A stretch of 64,000 bases of DNA from Chitinophaga sp. S165. GTDB taxonomy: Bacteria; Bacteroidota; Bacteroidia; Chitinophagales; Chitinophagaceae. The stretch is taken from the NCBI RefSeq assembly GCF_003182155.1, contig NZ_QGTG01000001.1:1304839-1368838 (forward strand). Direction: 5' to 3'. A model generated the notes under the pieces. That model searched no databases. It was not told where the DNA came from and worked only from the letters and a program-made list of their open reading frames with translations. The position numbers and the translations under genes are program-made. Shown here piece after piece: positions 27,194 to 36,420 of the stretch (position 1 is the first letter of the stretch; each line of letters begins with the position of its first letter).

Positions 27194-28132
27194 ATGATCC
27201 AATATTTCAAAAATATAGACGCGCGTACGGTAGAAATATCAACTCCTGAAAACGGGGCCTGGGTAAATATTACCCCTCCCCTGAAGCAGGCCGAGTTTGA
27301 ACAACTGTCGGAAGAGCTGGATATTCCCCTGGACTTTTTGACCGACTCTCTCGATATCGATGAGAAGTCCCGTTATGAACTGGAGGACAATGTTAAGCTG
27401 ATCGTAATCAAGACGCCTACGGAGAATAATTCCATCAACGAAAGCGATGCTTATTACATCACCATTCCTATAGTGATCATCCTGACCCATAATCAGATAC
27501 TCACTGTTAACTCTTTCGATAACGCGGCCATTAACCGCTTTCTGAATACTTTCCATAACCGTCATCCTGAAAAAAGGAATATGATGGTGCTGAAAATCTT
27601 CGAAAAGGTGACCATGAACTTCCTGGATTACCTGAAAGAGATCAACCAGCGCAGAAATATCCTGGAACAAAAGCTGTATGACAGTAACCGTAACGAAGAG
27701 TTACTCTACATCATGCGGATCCAGAAAAGCCTGGTCTATTTTCTCACCGCCCTTCGCAGTAATGAATTGCTGCTCATGAAAATTGAGCGTACCAACTTCC
27801 TGGGACTGAACGAAGATGAGAAAGAATTCCTGCATGACCTGATCGTAGATACTTCCCAGGCCCTGGAAATGGCCAACGTTTATACAAATATCCTCAGCAG
27901 CTCAATGGATGCCTTTGCCAGCATCATCTCCAATAACCTGAACCTGGTCATGAAACGCCTCACGTCCATCACCATCGTTCTGACCTTCCCGGTATTGGTA
28001 GCCAGCGTATACGGTATGAACGTAGAGATCCCGTTTGCCCACTCGGCACACGCGTTCTATATTCCTGTCGTGCTCTCGATCGTTATTTCCGTGATCATGA
28101 GCTGGTATTTCATGAAGAAGAAATGGTTCTAA
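27194..28132 (+). CDS. CorA family divalent metal transporter
   Basis: The 312-residue protein has a large N-terminal cytoplasmic domain and two C-terminal helices. The signature YGMN is at 273-276, at the end of the first helix (SITIVLTFPVLVASVYGMN), followed by a second helix and a basic tail (MKKKWF). This is the CorA/ZntB fold that forms pentameric Mg2+ (or Co2+, Ni2+, Zn2+) channels; the metal cannot be read from the sequence. The loop after GMN (VEIPFAHSAHA) lacks the standard MPE motif, so a specialised member is possible. Confidence 0.9.
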   Translation: MIQYFKNIDARTVEISTPENGAWVNITPPLKQAEFEQLSEELDIPLDFLTDSLDIDEKSRYELEDNVKLIVIKTPTENNSINESDAYYITIPIVIILTHNQILTVNSFDNAAINRFLNTFHNRHPEKRNMMVLKIFEKVTMNFLDYLKEINQRRNILEQKLYDSNRNEELLYIMRIQKSLVYFLTALRSNELLLMKIERTNFLGLNEDEKEFLHDLIVDTSQALEMANVYTNILSSSMDAFASIISNNLNLVMKRLTSITIVLTFPVLVASVYGMNVEIPFAHSAHAFYIPVVLSIVISVIMSWYFMKKKWF

Positions 28133-28135
28133 ATA

Positions 28136-28579
28136 ATGTTTAACGTTCGTGTATACGGCATAATGCTCAATGAGCAGAAACAGGTCCTCGTAACTGATGA
28201 ATACATCCGTGGGGATTATTACACTAAATTTCCCGGCGGCGGACTGGAATTCGGCGAAGGCACTTTACAGTGCGTAGTGCGGGAGTTTCAGGAAGAATTG
28301 GGACTTGACGTAGAAGTCATAGAACATATCTATACAACTGATTTCTTTCAGCTGTCTGCGTTTGACGACGGCAAACAGATCATCTCTATTTATTACCTGG
28401 TAAGACCATTGTCGGAATTAACCTTTCCTACCAGCGACAAACCTTTTGATTTCGTCATTCCCGAAGACAAAACCGATGTGGAAGCCGCCAGATGGATAAA
28501 CTGGGAAGAGTTTTCCGCCGAAGCAGTTACCCTTCCCATTGATAAAGTAGTGGCAGATCTTGTAAAACTGCGGTATTAA
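28136..28579 (+). CDS. Nudix hydrolase
   Basis: The 147-residue protein carries a full Nudix box at residues 35-57: GGLEFGEGTLQCVVREFQEE followed by LGL. This motif coordinates Mg2+ and hydrolyses nucleoside diphosphates linked to other groups. The substrate is not evident. The start is 3 bases after the CorA-family stop, so the two are co-transcribed. It converges on the queuosine-transporter gene with no space for a terminator. Confidence 0.9.
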   Translation: MFNVRVYGIMLNEQKQVLVTDEYIRGDYYTKFPGGGLEFGEGTLQCVVREFQEELGLDVEVIEHIYTTDFFQLSAFDDGKQIISIYYLVRPLSELTFPTSDKPFDFVIPEDKTDVEAARWINWEEFSAEAVTLPIDKVVADLVKLRY

Positions 28580-28580
28580 C

Positions 28581-29363
28581 TTATTCAGCCGTCTTTCCCA
28601 TAGCCGCATTTTTCATGCGGGTTGCAGTTTCCTTACCCAGGTAATTCTCAATACGTCCTTCTATGAAATAGATCACAGGCGTCAGTATAATAGCTACTGT
28701 AAACTTGTAGATGTAATTCACCGTACAAACCGCCAGCACCAGTTGCCAGCTCCAGTTATTACCCAGCTTAAAGGCAATATACAATACGATAAAGCTGTCT
28801 ACCAGCTGGGACACGACTGTCGATCCTGTAGCCCTTAACCATACATGTTTCTCACCGGTTGCACGTTTAATACGATGGAATACGGCTACGTCTATCAACT
28901 GGCTCACCAGGAACGCCGTGATACTGCCAATGATGATCCACATACCCTGACCAAAGATCCCGCCGAAAGCGAGCTGCATATCAGGAATACCTTTGTCGGC
29001 GTTAGAGCCGATCCAGAATTCAGCTGGTGGCACAGACAGCGAAACGTAAAACATAATAAACGCGTAGCTGATCAATGCAACAGCGATCCAGGAGATCCGT
29101 TTTACGGCCTTAGGCCCGTAATATTCATTCACAATGTCTGTCATTACAAACTCGAGAGGCCATAATAATACGCCACAGGTGAGATTGAACGATAGTCCGC
29201 TTTGACCAAATATCGTGAAGGTATGTACGGGTAAACCGAACAGTTTCTCCAGCGAAAAGATCTTCCCGCCGATACATTCTGCTATCAGCGCATTAGCTAC
29301 GAAAAAGCTGCAAAAGAAGATGAAAAGCTTAGTTGGTCTGTCTTTTAGGATGTTCTGTATCAT
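28581..29363 (-). CDS. yhhQ: Queuosine precursor transporter, YhhQ/VUT family
   Basis: The 260-residue inner-membrane protein has about six helices. Family sections are ECIGGKIF near the N-terminus, LEFVMTDIVNEYYGPKAVKR, and SQLIDVAVFHRIKRATG, then TVVSQLVDSFIVLYIAF. YhhQ proteins import the queuosine precursors preQ0/preQ1 or queuine for tRNA modification; the exact substrate here is an inference. The upstream 93-residue gene ends in a TAATG overlap with this start. Confidence 0.9.
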   Translation of the reverse strand: MIQNILKDRPTKLFIFFCSFFVANALIAECIGGKIFSLEKLFGLPVHTFTIFGQSGLSFNLTCGVLLWPLEFVMTDIVNEYYGPKAVKRISWIAVALISYAFIMFYVSLSVPPAEFWIGSNADKGIPDMQLAFGGIFGQGMWIIIGSITAFLVSQLIDVAVFHRIKRATGEKHVWLRATGSTVVSQLVDSFIVLYIAFKLGNNWSWQLVLAVCTVNYIYKFTVAIILTPVIYFIEGRIENYLGKETATRMKNAAMGKTAE

Positions 29364-29644
29364 TAGAAGAGAAAATAAAATTGCACTAGTAAAATTATAA
29401 CATTCACAATAAATACGTACGGAGGAAGTGCTGACCAGGTTATTTTACGCCTGAACAACATAATAGCGGCAACCAGCAGTGTAAGGACGTTGAGCGGAAA
29501 AGCGACCATCATGCCCATTGGCAGTACAAACTTCAGCAACTCCTGAAAATGGCCTTTGTAGTCGATATAATATGACACTTCTGCCAGCAGAAAACAGATG
29601 TTACAGATAAATGCCACCTTTAAAAAGAAACGTAAACGTCCCAT
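29363..29644 (-). CDS. Small integral membrane protein of unknown function
   Basis: The frame is open from 29743, but the ATG at 29644 (MGRLRFFLKVAFICNICF) gives a 93-residue product with three predicted helices (about 8-25, 37-62 and 72-92). No family is recognised. The stop overlaps the start of the queuosine transporter gene (TAATG), so the two are coupled. The start is divergent from, and 73 bases away from, the glycosyltransferase start at 29718. Confidence 0.65.
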   Translation of the reverse strand: MGRLRFFLKVAFICNICFLLAEVSYYIDYKGHFQELLKFVLPMGMMVAFPLNVLTLLVAAIMLFRRKITWSALPPYVFIVNVIILLVQFYFLF

Positions 29645-29717
29645 TATTGAAATTTCGGATAAATTACAGTTATTTTGCTTTCCCTGCGAGGAATTTAAAC
29701 AAAAAGGAAACGAATTC

Positions 29718-30653
29718 ATGCAAATAGCAATATCAATAGTCATATGTTCATATAACAGAGAAGCCTATATCATTGAGGCAATTGATAGTCTGTATAAACA
29801 GGATATTGATAAGCAACGCTATGAAGTGATAGTTGTTGACAATAATAGTAAAGATAATACGGCAGAAAAGGTGAAGGCATACATTGCCGAACACCCTGAT
29901 ATGCAATTGTATTATTACCTGGAAACCCGCCAGGGTGCCTCCTATGCACGTAATACGGGAGCAGAGAGATCAAAAGGTGCATTGATCTGTTGCATGGATG
30001 ATGATGCAGTGGCTATGCCAGGATATCTGCAAAACATTATCACCTTCTTTGAACAACATCCGGATGCTACCGGCCTGGGAGGCCGTATCATTCCCCGGTA
30101 TATCCCTTCAGAGCCAAAGTGGATGTCACATTATGTATCCTCACTGGTGGGAAACTTCGATTACAGTCCTGTGGCCAAACCTTTTGAAAACGGGCGTTAT
30201 CCGCTGGAATCCAACATGATAGTCCGCCGGGATGATTTCTTTGCCGTTAAAGGCTTTAATACCAGTTTGCCGGGCGTAAAAGGCACACTGCGTGTAGGTG
30301 GTGAAGGAAAAGAATTCTTTTATAAGCTGATAGCAAGAGGTGGCGTTATCTACTACGATCCTTCGGCGATCGTACATCATGTGGTAGAAGTGAAGAAACT
30401 CACATCCGAATATATGTACCGTGTCGCCTCGGGGATAGGCCGTGGAGAGAAGGTTCGCATGGTCAGCAAAGGCAGTACGGCCGTTCATAAAAAAAGTCTG
30501 GAATACCTCTTCAAACTGGGCGCCTCCGTACTGATAGGCGCCTACTACCTGCTACAGGGAAAACCAGCCAAATCATGGCCTGTAATACAATTCAGGATTG
30601 ATGTACTGAAAGGTTATTGGGAACCGGTACACAAACAGGAATCTCATCCGTAA
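29718..30653 (+). CDS. Family 2 glycosyltransferase
   Basis: The 311-residue protein has the GT-A fold: SIVICSYNREAYIIEAIDSL at the N-terminus, EVIVVDNNSKDNTAEKV, ARNTGAERSKGALICCMDDD with the DxD-type metal site, and a GGEGKEFFYKL acceptor section. I chose the ATG at 29718 because the family begins directly with the nucleotide-sugar-binding strand; the frame is open 40 codons further upstream. It transfers an activated sugar to an unknown surface glycan. It lies apart from the main polysaccharide locus at 31.7-37.6 kb. Confidence 0.9.
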   Translation: MQIAISIVICSYNREAYIIEAIDSLYKQDIDKQRYEVIVVDNNSKDNTAEKVKAYIAEHPDMQLYYYLETRQGASYARNTGAERSKGALICCMDDDAVAMPGYLQNIITFFEQHPDATGLGGRIIPRYIPSEPKWMSHYVSSLVGNFDYSPVAKPFENGRYPLESNMIVRRDDFFAVKGFNTSLPGVKGTLRVGGEGKEFFYKLIARGGVIYYDPSAIVHHVVEVKKLTSEYMYRVASGIGRGEKVRMVSKGSTAVHKKSLEYLFKLGASVLIGAYYLLQGKPAKSWPVIQFRIDVLKGYWEPVHKQESHP

Positions 30654-30736
30654 GAAATCAGCCACTGCCTTAACGGGCAATGCCGCATAGCAAACATCTT
30701 CGCTATACGGCCGACCCTCATGCTGGACAGTACTAT

Positions 30737-31486
30737 TTAGAAAGATTTTTGTGCCGTAGGACGAACTACCAGTTCGTTCACGTCAACATCAGCCGGTTGC
30801 TCAATAGCATACGCTACAGCCCTCGCAATGGCCTCCGCCGACAACAGGTTCACCCTGAAACGTTCTATCGCCACTTTCTTCAGATCAGCATCAGATATGC
30901 TTTCTGCAAGTTCCGATTCTGTAGCCCCAGGTGCTACCAGCGTCACGCGGATATTTCCGCTTACTTCCTGACGCAATCCTTCTGAAATAGCCCTTACAGC
31001 GAATTTTGTCGCACTGTAAACAGTGGATGTAGGCCCTACCCAGCGGTCGCCAACAGAAGAAATGTTGATGAACTGCCCACTTTCCTGCTGCTCAAAAACC
31101 GGCAGCGCCGCCGCAATACCATGTAATACGCCCTTAATGTTTACGTCCACCATCTGATGCCATTCATGCACCTTGTAGCTATTCATCATAGACAATGGCA
31201 TCAGGCCTGCATTATTGACCATTACATCGAGTCCGCCGAATTGTTCCTGTCCCAGCTGTACCAGCGCTTTTACATCCTCCGGCCTTGTCACGTCCATCTT
31301 CAGATAGGCCGCCTTCCCTCCTTCTGCCACGATAGCAGAAACGATCTTTTCCAGTTTGTCCGTACGTCTTGCACCCAGCACCACTGCCGCACCTTTGGCT
31401 GCCAGGTGACGCGCGATCGCTTCTCCTATACCACTGCTGGCACCTGTAATAGCAACTACTTTTCCTGCAATTTTTAGTTCTTCCAT
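30737..31486 (-). CDS. Short-chain dehydrogenase/reductase
   Basis: The 249-residue classical SDR has the TGASSGIG cofactor motif (residues 14-21), NNAG at 91-94, and the catalytic Tyr157/Lys161 pair in YSATK, with Ser at about 143-144 in NISSVGD. The start chosen is the ATG at 31486; the frame is open 60 codons upstream into unrelated sequence. The presence of ARR after the third strand suggests NADP preference. The substrate is unknown. It faces the preceding glycosyltransferase. Confidence 0.93.
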   Translation of the reverse strand: MEELKIAGKVVAITGASSGIGEAIARHLAAKGAAVVLGARRTDKLEKIVSAIVAEGGKAAYLKMDVTRPEDVKALVQLGQEQFGGLDVMVNNAGLMPLSMMNSYKVHEWHQMVDVNIKGVLHGIAAALPVFEQQESGQFINISSVGDRWVGPTSTVYSATKFAVRAISEGLRQEVSGNIRVTLVAPGATESELAESISDADLKKVAIERFRVNLLSAEAIARAVAYAIEQPADVDVNELVVRPTAQKSF

Positions 31487-31617
31487 GATTCTAATTTTGT
31501 AGTGAGTTATTTGGTTTGATGAGACAAAATTAGCATGGCGGAGGGCCGTGGTGTTAGAGCTATTCAATGCGATAATTGCATAATTCAAACAATGGAGGGC
31601 CGGGGGCTGGGTTAACA

Positions 31618-31746
31618 CGTTTCCGCGGTGCGCCCCGTATACAACACGTTTCCCGGGGGTTGTCACCCCGGGCTACAGACAAGGGACTCCTAACGGAGTC
31701 CTATTATGTTTTGTTGATCAGATTTTGTTGATCAGATTTTGTCAGA
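31618..31746. repeat. Palindromic GC-rich element with short tandem duplications
   Basis: The segment holds two hairpins: CCCGGGG with CCCCGGG around GTTGTCA, and GGACTCC with GGAGTCC around TAAC. Before them AACACGTTTCC occurs twice. A 14-bp unit TTTTGTTGATCAGA is repeated at 31709-31722 and 31723-31736, and a partial third copy runs into the stop codon of the glycosyltransferase gene. The layout, with a G+C-rich palindrome in an otherwise A+T-rich gap, resembles dispersed REP-like elements of Bacteroidota. Confidence 0.6.
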
Positions 31747-32746
31747 GGACTTTGTAGAAATGCGGTTTGTTGCTCACGATGGTAGGAGTAAGCGTCCATA
31801 GACGGAACACATTTTTTGTAAGCCCCCATACCTGAGGCATGTATCTGAATGGGTTACGTGCTTTGAAAAGATTTTCAAATATGCTGCCTATGAAAAATAG
31901 GGGTATGGCGAATGTGTAATTCAACAGAAGAATAAAATACCACATCACACCAAACTGTTTACGTACCCGTACATGATTGGATAACATCAGTTGAAGGCCT
32001 TTTCTGTCGTATAGTCCGTAGTAACCTTTTTCATCGGAATCAAAGGCGTCTCCCGTCGTTTCCCCCTGCAGATGTATGATATTGATATCTCCTAAAATGG
32101 CGAGAGGCCCCAGTTGACGAAGCCTGCTGCACCATTCAACTTCTTCGGCATACAGAAAGAAATCTTCATCCATATAACCTGCTTTTTCAAGAGAGCTGCG
32201 CTTCACCATCAGGAAGGCGCCACTGATCCAGTCTACAAGATGTTCCGTACTAGCCTCCTGTACATTGGGCACCTTGGTTTTCAATTGATAACCGACCCAA
32301 CGGATCACCTTTCCCCAATAAGGTAAAGGCAGCAGATGATTCAATCCTCCTTTCATAAAGTAGTTCCCGGAGATCTGCAGACTACGGTCTGCATTCAGCT
32401 GTTGCACACCACAGGCAACGAGGCCGCTTTTGGAGAACCGTTGCACACATTTGTCCAATGCATGATCAAGGATCAGTGTATCAGGGTTGAGCAGCAACAG
32501 ATGATCCCCTTTTGCAACACGTAAACCGGCGTTGTTAGCACGGGAGAAACCTGCATTGTAGCCCATCTGCAGAAACTTTACGAAAGGAAAGGCATCTGTG
32601 ATCTGTTGTTCACTGTTATCACCGGAAGCATTGTCCACTACGATCACTTCATAACTGATAGCAGTAGTTTCCGCTACAATTGTACTGATACAATCCAGTA
32701 TGAGACGGCTGCTCTTATAATTCACAATGATGATCGATAGGTCCAT
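31742..32746 (-). CDS. Family 2 glycosyltransferase, rhamnosyltransferase-like
   Basis: The 334-residue protein has SIIIVNYKSSRLILDCIST, EVIVVDNASGDNSEQ, NNAGLRVAKGDHLLLLNPDT and the WISGAFLMVKRSSLEKAGYM section that marks WbbL-like GT2 enzymes. DEDFFLYAEEVEWCSRLR follows, with the catalytic acid region. A hydrophobic C-terminal segment (residues about 265-285) suggests membrane attachment. Rhamnose or another deoxysugar is a reasonable donor but unproven. It is divergent from the flippase gene, and together with it opens the polysaccharide locus. Confidence 0.9.
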   Translation of the reverse strand: MDLSIIIVNYKSSRLILDCISTIVAETTAISYEVIVVDNASGDNSEQQITDAFPFVKFLQMGYNAGFSRANNAGLRVAKGDHLLLLNPDTLILDHALDKCVQRFSKSGLVACGVQQLNADRSLQISGNYFMKGGLNHLLPLPYWGKVIRWVGYQLKTKVPNVQEASTEHLVDWISGAFLMVKRSSLEKAGYMDEDFFLYAEEVEWCSRLRQLGPLAILGDINIIHLQGETTGDAFDSDEKGYYGLYDRKGLQLMLSNHVRVRKQFGVMWYFILLLNYTFAIPLFFIGSIFENLFKARNPFRYMPQVWGLTKNVFRLWTLTPTIVSNKPHFYKVL

Positions 32747-32862
32747 GCTCGAATAGTATAATTATAATTAACGTGCGTTTACAGATGATGAAAAAATGCT
32801 AAACATCACGAGAAATCGCAAATTAATAAATACCTTTAGCTTTCCAAGAACTGTTATAGAAT

Positions 32863-34359
32863 ATGAGCTTATTGCGGAAAAAGAGTATCGTCTCGATCGT
32901 ATGGACATATATTGGTTTTATTTTCGGGGCTATCAATGTATTCTTATCCGCCAGATACCTTTCGCCAGAGTATAACGGTCTTACACGCGTGATCCTGGAA
33001 ATGGGTGTGTTATTTTCCTCCTTTGCCACCTTTGGCGTGCCTACCCTGCTAGCTAAATTTTATCCTTACTATAACGACCGGCTGGATCGCAAAAACTCTG
33101 ACCTGCTTACACTTGCGCTCGTTATTACCACGATAGGCTTCATTTTGCTGGCAGCCAGTACTTACTTTCTGAAGCCGCTGATCAGCCGGAAATTCTCCGG
33201 GAAGTCGCCGTTACTGGTTGATTACTATTATCTCGCATTACCAATCGCCTTCTTCCTGACTTATCTAAATATACTGGAAGCCCAGGCATGGAATCTCTTT
33301 AAAACAGTCATTTCCAACTTCTTCAAAGAAGTGGCTTTTCGCATCGCTAACTTAGTATTGCTTGGGGCTTATATCTTTCAACTGATCTCACTGGATACCT
33401 TCATCATACTGTTCAGTTTATTATACGGCGTTTCCTTCCTGGGACTCCTGATCTATATGATCAGTATCGGGGAGATCAACATTACCTTCAAAATTAGCAA
33501 GTTAACCAGACGGCTATGGAGGATGATGGTGCCGTATGTACTCCTGATGCTGGCAGGGAACGTTGTGACAATATTCAAAGACAGTTTCGACGGACTCGCT
33601 ATTTCCAGCTTACACGGACTAGAATATGCGGCTGTATTTGTATTGGTGAATTACCTGGTTACTTCCATAGGTGTGCCACAGCGAAGTGTGGTAAGCATTG
33701 CATTTCCAGTTATAGCAAGGGCGTGGAAGGAGAAAAATATGGAGAAGCTGGCAGATGTTTATACTAAAACTTCTATCACGCTGTTGTTGATCTCTACCTT
33801 CCTTTTTGGCCTGGTATGGATCAATTTTGAAGATGCATTGACGTTCCTGCAATTACCTGCTATTTATCTGACAGGAAAAACCACGTTGTTATTGCTGGCA
33901 CTCGCGAAGATCGTAGAACTAGGTACCGGGGCCAGCGGACAGATCATCATTTCCTCCAGGAGATGGAAATTCGAGTCTTATTCGAATATGATCCTGCTGG
34001 CGTCATCTGTTCCTGTGAACTATCTCATGATCAAGGAATATGGTATTGAAGGAGCCGGGGCGGCCGTACTGATACTTATTATAGTATTTAATGGTATCCG
34101 CTTCTTTTATCTTTGGTACAATTATAAACTACAGCCTTTTAATATTAAAACAGTATATGGCGTTGCAATGCCGGTAATACTGATCCTCATCACAACATTG
34201 CTTATCAACACTCCCTGGCCATTACTGAATATCTGTCTGCGTAGTATTATTTACGTAGCAGGCTTCATTACCATCACACTACTGCTCAACATCTCAGAAG
34301 ATGCCACAGGCGTATTTCAGACGGTAAAGAAGCGTTTAGGAATAACCAAACCTGAGTAA
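32863..34359 (+). CDS. Polysaccharide flippase, Wzx/MVF-like
   Basis: The 498-residue protein has 14 predicted helices and the N-terminal pattern KSIVSIVWTYIGFIFGAINV, then LSARYLSPEYNGLTRVILEM, typical of oligosaccharide flippases of the MOP superfamily. It would move undecaprenyl-linked sugar units across the inner membrane. Glycosyltransferase genes on both sides support that role. It is the only plus-strand gene in the locus and converges on the next GT2 gene with a 5-base gap. Confidence 0.88.
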   Translation: MSLLRKKSIVSIVWTYIGFIFGAINVFLSARYLSPEYNGLTRVILEMGVLFSSFATFGVPTLLAKFYPYYNDRLDRKNSDLLTLALVITTIGFILLAASTYFLKPLISRKFSGKSPLLVDYYYLALPIAFFLTYLNILEAQAWNLFKTVISNFFKEVAFRIANLVLLGAYIFQLISLDTFIILFSLLYGVSFLGLLIYMISIGEINITFKISKLTRRLWRMMVPYVLLMLAGNVVTIFKDSFDGLAISSLHGLEYAAVFVLVNYLVTSIGVPQRSVVSIAFPVIARAWKEKNMEKLADVYTKTSITLLLISTFLFGLVWINFEDALTFLQLPAIYLTGKTTLLLLALAKIVELGTGASGQIIISSRRWKFESYSNMILLASSVPVNYLMIKEYGIEGAGAAVLILIIVFNGIRFFYLWYNYKLQPFNIKTVYGVAMPVILILITTLLINTPWPLLNICLRSIIYVAGFITITLLLNISEDATGVFQTVKKRLGITKPE

Positions 34360-34364
34360 GGCGA

Positions 34365-35303
34365 TTATTTTTCTTTTCCTCCGGAAATAATGTTCTTCAG
34401 TAGTGCGATCCCGAATGAAAGCGGGACAACTACAGCACCTTTGATCTTCCTGAAAGTGATATAAGCGAAAGATATAAATGCCTGTGAAGGAGATAAACGA
34501 TAGAGCTTCTGCAAATAGAACTGCATCTTCGGTCCGTTCTCCTTGAAGACGGCATAGAATACTGCATACTTCCTGTACAACAAGATCTCATCTCTTTTGC
34601 TCACATGCTGCACCAGCAATGGCAATTGCTTTTCAACCACGATCTTTTGCAGGTCCTGTACCGCACTTGACATAGTGCCTGTGAGAGAAGCAGCATGCAC
34701 ACGGTAATAATAAACGTTGTATTCAGGCAGATAATAAAACTTACTATGCATGAATGCACGTAAGAAAAAGTCATAGTCTTCAATCATGAACGCAGATACA
34801 TTATACCCTTTATTCCGTTCATGCACTGCCTTTTTATATAAGAAGCATGCGCCGCAACCTTCCCAGGTTATAATACTCTGGTTGATATCATTGAAACGCA
34901 TGATGCCGACCTGTTTGTTATCATCATCTATCTGGATATAATCGCAGTATACGAGATCAATTTCAGGTTTCTCCTGTAATACCTTCACCATTCTTTCAAT
35001 AGCATCGGCTGCGTAATAGTTATCGTCGGATGTCCAGGTGAACAAACTTCCTTTCGCCTCATCAAAACCGACGTTCAAAGAGGCTGGCAAACGTTTATTC
35101 ACAGCATTGTTGATCAGGCGTACACGCGGGTCACGGTTTACGTATTCCTCCGCAATGGCGGCTGTATTGTCGGTTGAACAGTCATTTACAATGAGCAGCT
35201 CAAAGTTGGTATATGTTTGCGCGAGGCAGCTGTCCAGCGACTGTCTCAGGTAACGCGAACCGTTGTAAGTAGGTAAAACAATCGTGACCAGTGGTCCGTT
35301 CAT
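34365..35303 (-). CDS. Family 2 glycosyltransferase
   Basis: The 312-residue enzyme begins with LVTIVLPTYNGSRYLRQSLD. I chose the ATG at 35303 over the longer frame from 35342, which would overlap the wecB end. It has ELLIVNDCSTDNTAAIAEEY, TWTSDDNYYAADAIERM with the DD metal site, and a FMIEDYDFFLRAF section. It probably adds a hexose or amino sugar to the surface glycan. It starts 2 bases after the wecB stop, in the same operon. Confidence 0.9.
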   Translation of the reverse strand: MNGPLVTIVLPTYNGSRYLRQSLDSCLAQTYTNFELLIVNDCSTDNTAAIAEEYVNRDPRVRLINNAVNKRLPASLNVGFDEAKGSLFTWTSDDNYYAADAIERMVKVLQEKPEIDLVYCDYIQIDDDNKQVGIMRFNDINQSIITWEGCGACFLYKKAVHERNKGYNVSAFMIEDYDFFLRAFMHSKFYYLPEYNVYYYRVHAASLTGTMSSAVQDLQKIVVEKQLPLLVQHVSKRDEILLYRKYAVFYAVFKENGPKMQFYLQKLYRLSPSQAFISFAYITFRKIKGAVVVPLSFGIALLKNIISGGKEK

Positions 35304-35304
35304 A

Positions 35305-36420
35305 TTAAAGCACTTTGTATAAAATATCAATGATCTGTACACTACTGGTGCCGTTCCCGTAAGGGTTCACAGCCTGCGCCATCTGCTGGTACAGGGCCTC
35401 ATCGTCCAGCAATGCCATACAATTCTCTGCAATGGCTTTTCTGCTGGTACCTACCAGTCGCGCTGTACCGGCAGCAATACCTTCCGTTCTCTCCGTCACT
35501 TCCCGCATTACGAGTACAGGCTTGCCCAATGCTGGCGCCTCTTCCTGAATACCGCCGGAGTCTGTCAGCACCAGGTAACTCTGTTGCATCAGCCATACGA
35601 GGTACGGATAATCCAGCGGTTCAATAAGATGGACACCGGCTACATCACTTAACAAACGTTGTACCGGTTCCTGTACCTGTGGGTTCAGGTGTACCGGGTA
35701 TACGATCTGTACCTGACCGGCATATTTCACTGCAATATCCCTTATTGCCATACAGATCTCTTCGAATGGTTGTCCGAAGCTTTCGCGACGGTGCCCGGTA
35801 ACGAGGATCGTCTTTTTAGCAGGATCAAGAAAGCGGAAGTATTCTTTATAAGCCGGCGCATCTTTGATCAGGTCGAGGGCCATAAGCAACGCATCGATCA
35901 CTGTATTGCCGGTCACGTACACCTGTTCTCTGATATTCTCGGCATAGAGGTTCTCCTGTGCATTCACTGTCGGCGCAAAATGAAAATCGGCCAGGTTACC
36001 CGTCATTTTGCGATTCATTTCTTCGGGAAACGGAGAGTATTTATTTCCACTGCGAAGCCCTGCTTCTATATGCGCGATCTTTATTTTCTTGTAGTAAGCG
36101 GCAAGTGCGCCTGTGAATGCGGAAGTAGTATCTCCCTGTACCACAAGCACATCCGGCTGCTCTCTTTCCAGTACTTCATCCAGCCGTTTCAGACCATCAG
36201 CAGTAATGTCAAACAGCGTCTGCCCTGGCTTCATCAATGCCAGGTCTTCGTGCGGAGTAACGCCAAAGAAGTCCAGTACCTGTGCCAGCATCTGACGGTG
36301 CTGACCGGTCACACATACATATGTCTGCCATTTATCGGGCTGTTGTTCACATGCTTTGATCAACGGGATCATCTTAATGGCTTCTGGTCTGGTACCGAAG
36401 AGGAAAAATATTTTCTTCAA
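35305..36420 (-). CDS. wecB: UDP-N-acetylglucosamine 2-epimerase, non-hydrolysing
   Basis: The 371-residue enzyme interconverts UDP-GlcNAc and UDP-ManNAc for surface polysaccharides. Conserved sections are LFGTRPEAIKMIPLI, VCVTGQHRQML, VQGDTTSAFTGALAAYY, IEAGLRSGNKYSPFPEEMNR and LTDSGGIQEEAPALGKPVLV, then MREVTERTEGIAAGT. The start codon is TTG (36418-36420), overlapping the TGA stop of the upstream glycosyltransferase. This fits translational coupling and explains the lack of an ATG. It points to ManNAc or a derivative in the glycan. Confidence 0.95.
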   Translation of the reverse strand: MKKIFFLFGTRPEAIKMIPLIKACEQQPDKWQTYVCVTGQHRQMLAQVLDFFGVTPHEDLALMKPGQTLFDITADGLKRLDEVLEREQPDVLVVQGDTTSAFTGALAAYYKKIKIAHIEAGLRSGNKYSPFPEEMNRKMTGNLADFHFAPTVNAQENLYAENIREQVYVTGNTVIDALLMALDLIKDAPAYKEYFRFLDPAKKTILVTGHRRESFGQPFEEICMAIRDIAVKYAGQVQIVYPVHLNPQVQEPVQRLLSDVAGVHLIEPLDYPYLVWLMQQSYLVLTDSGGIQEEAPALGKPVLVMREVTERTEGIAAGTARLVGTSRKAIAENCMALLDDEALYQQMAQAVNPYGNGTSSVQIIDILYKVL

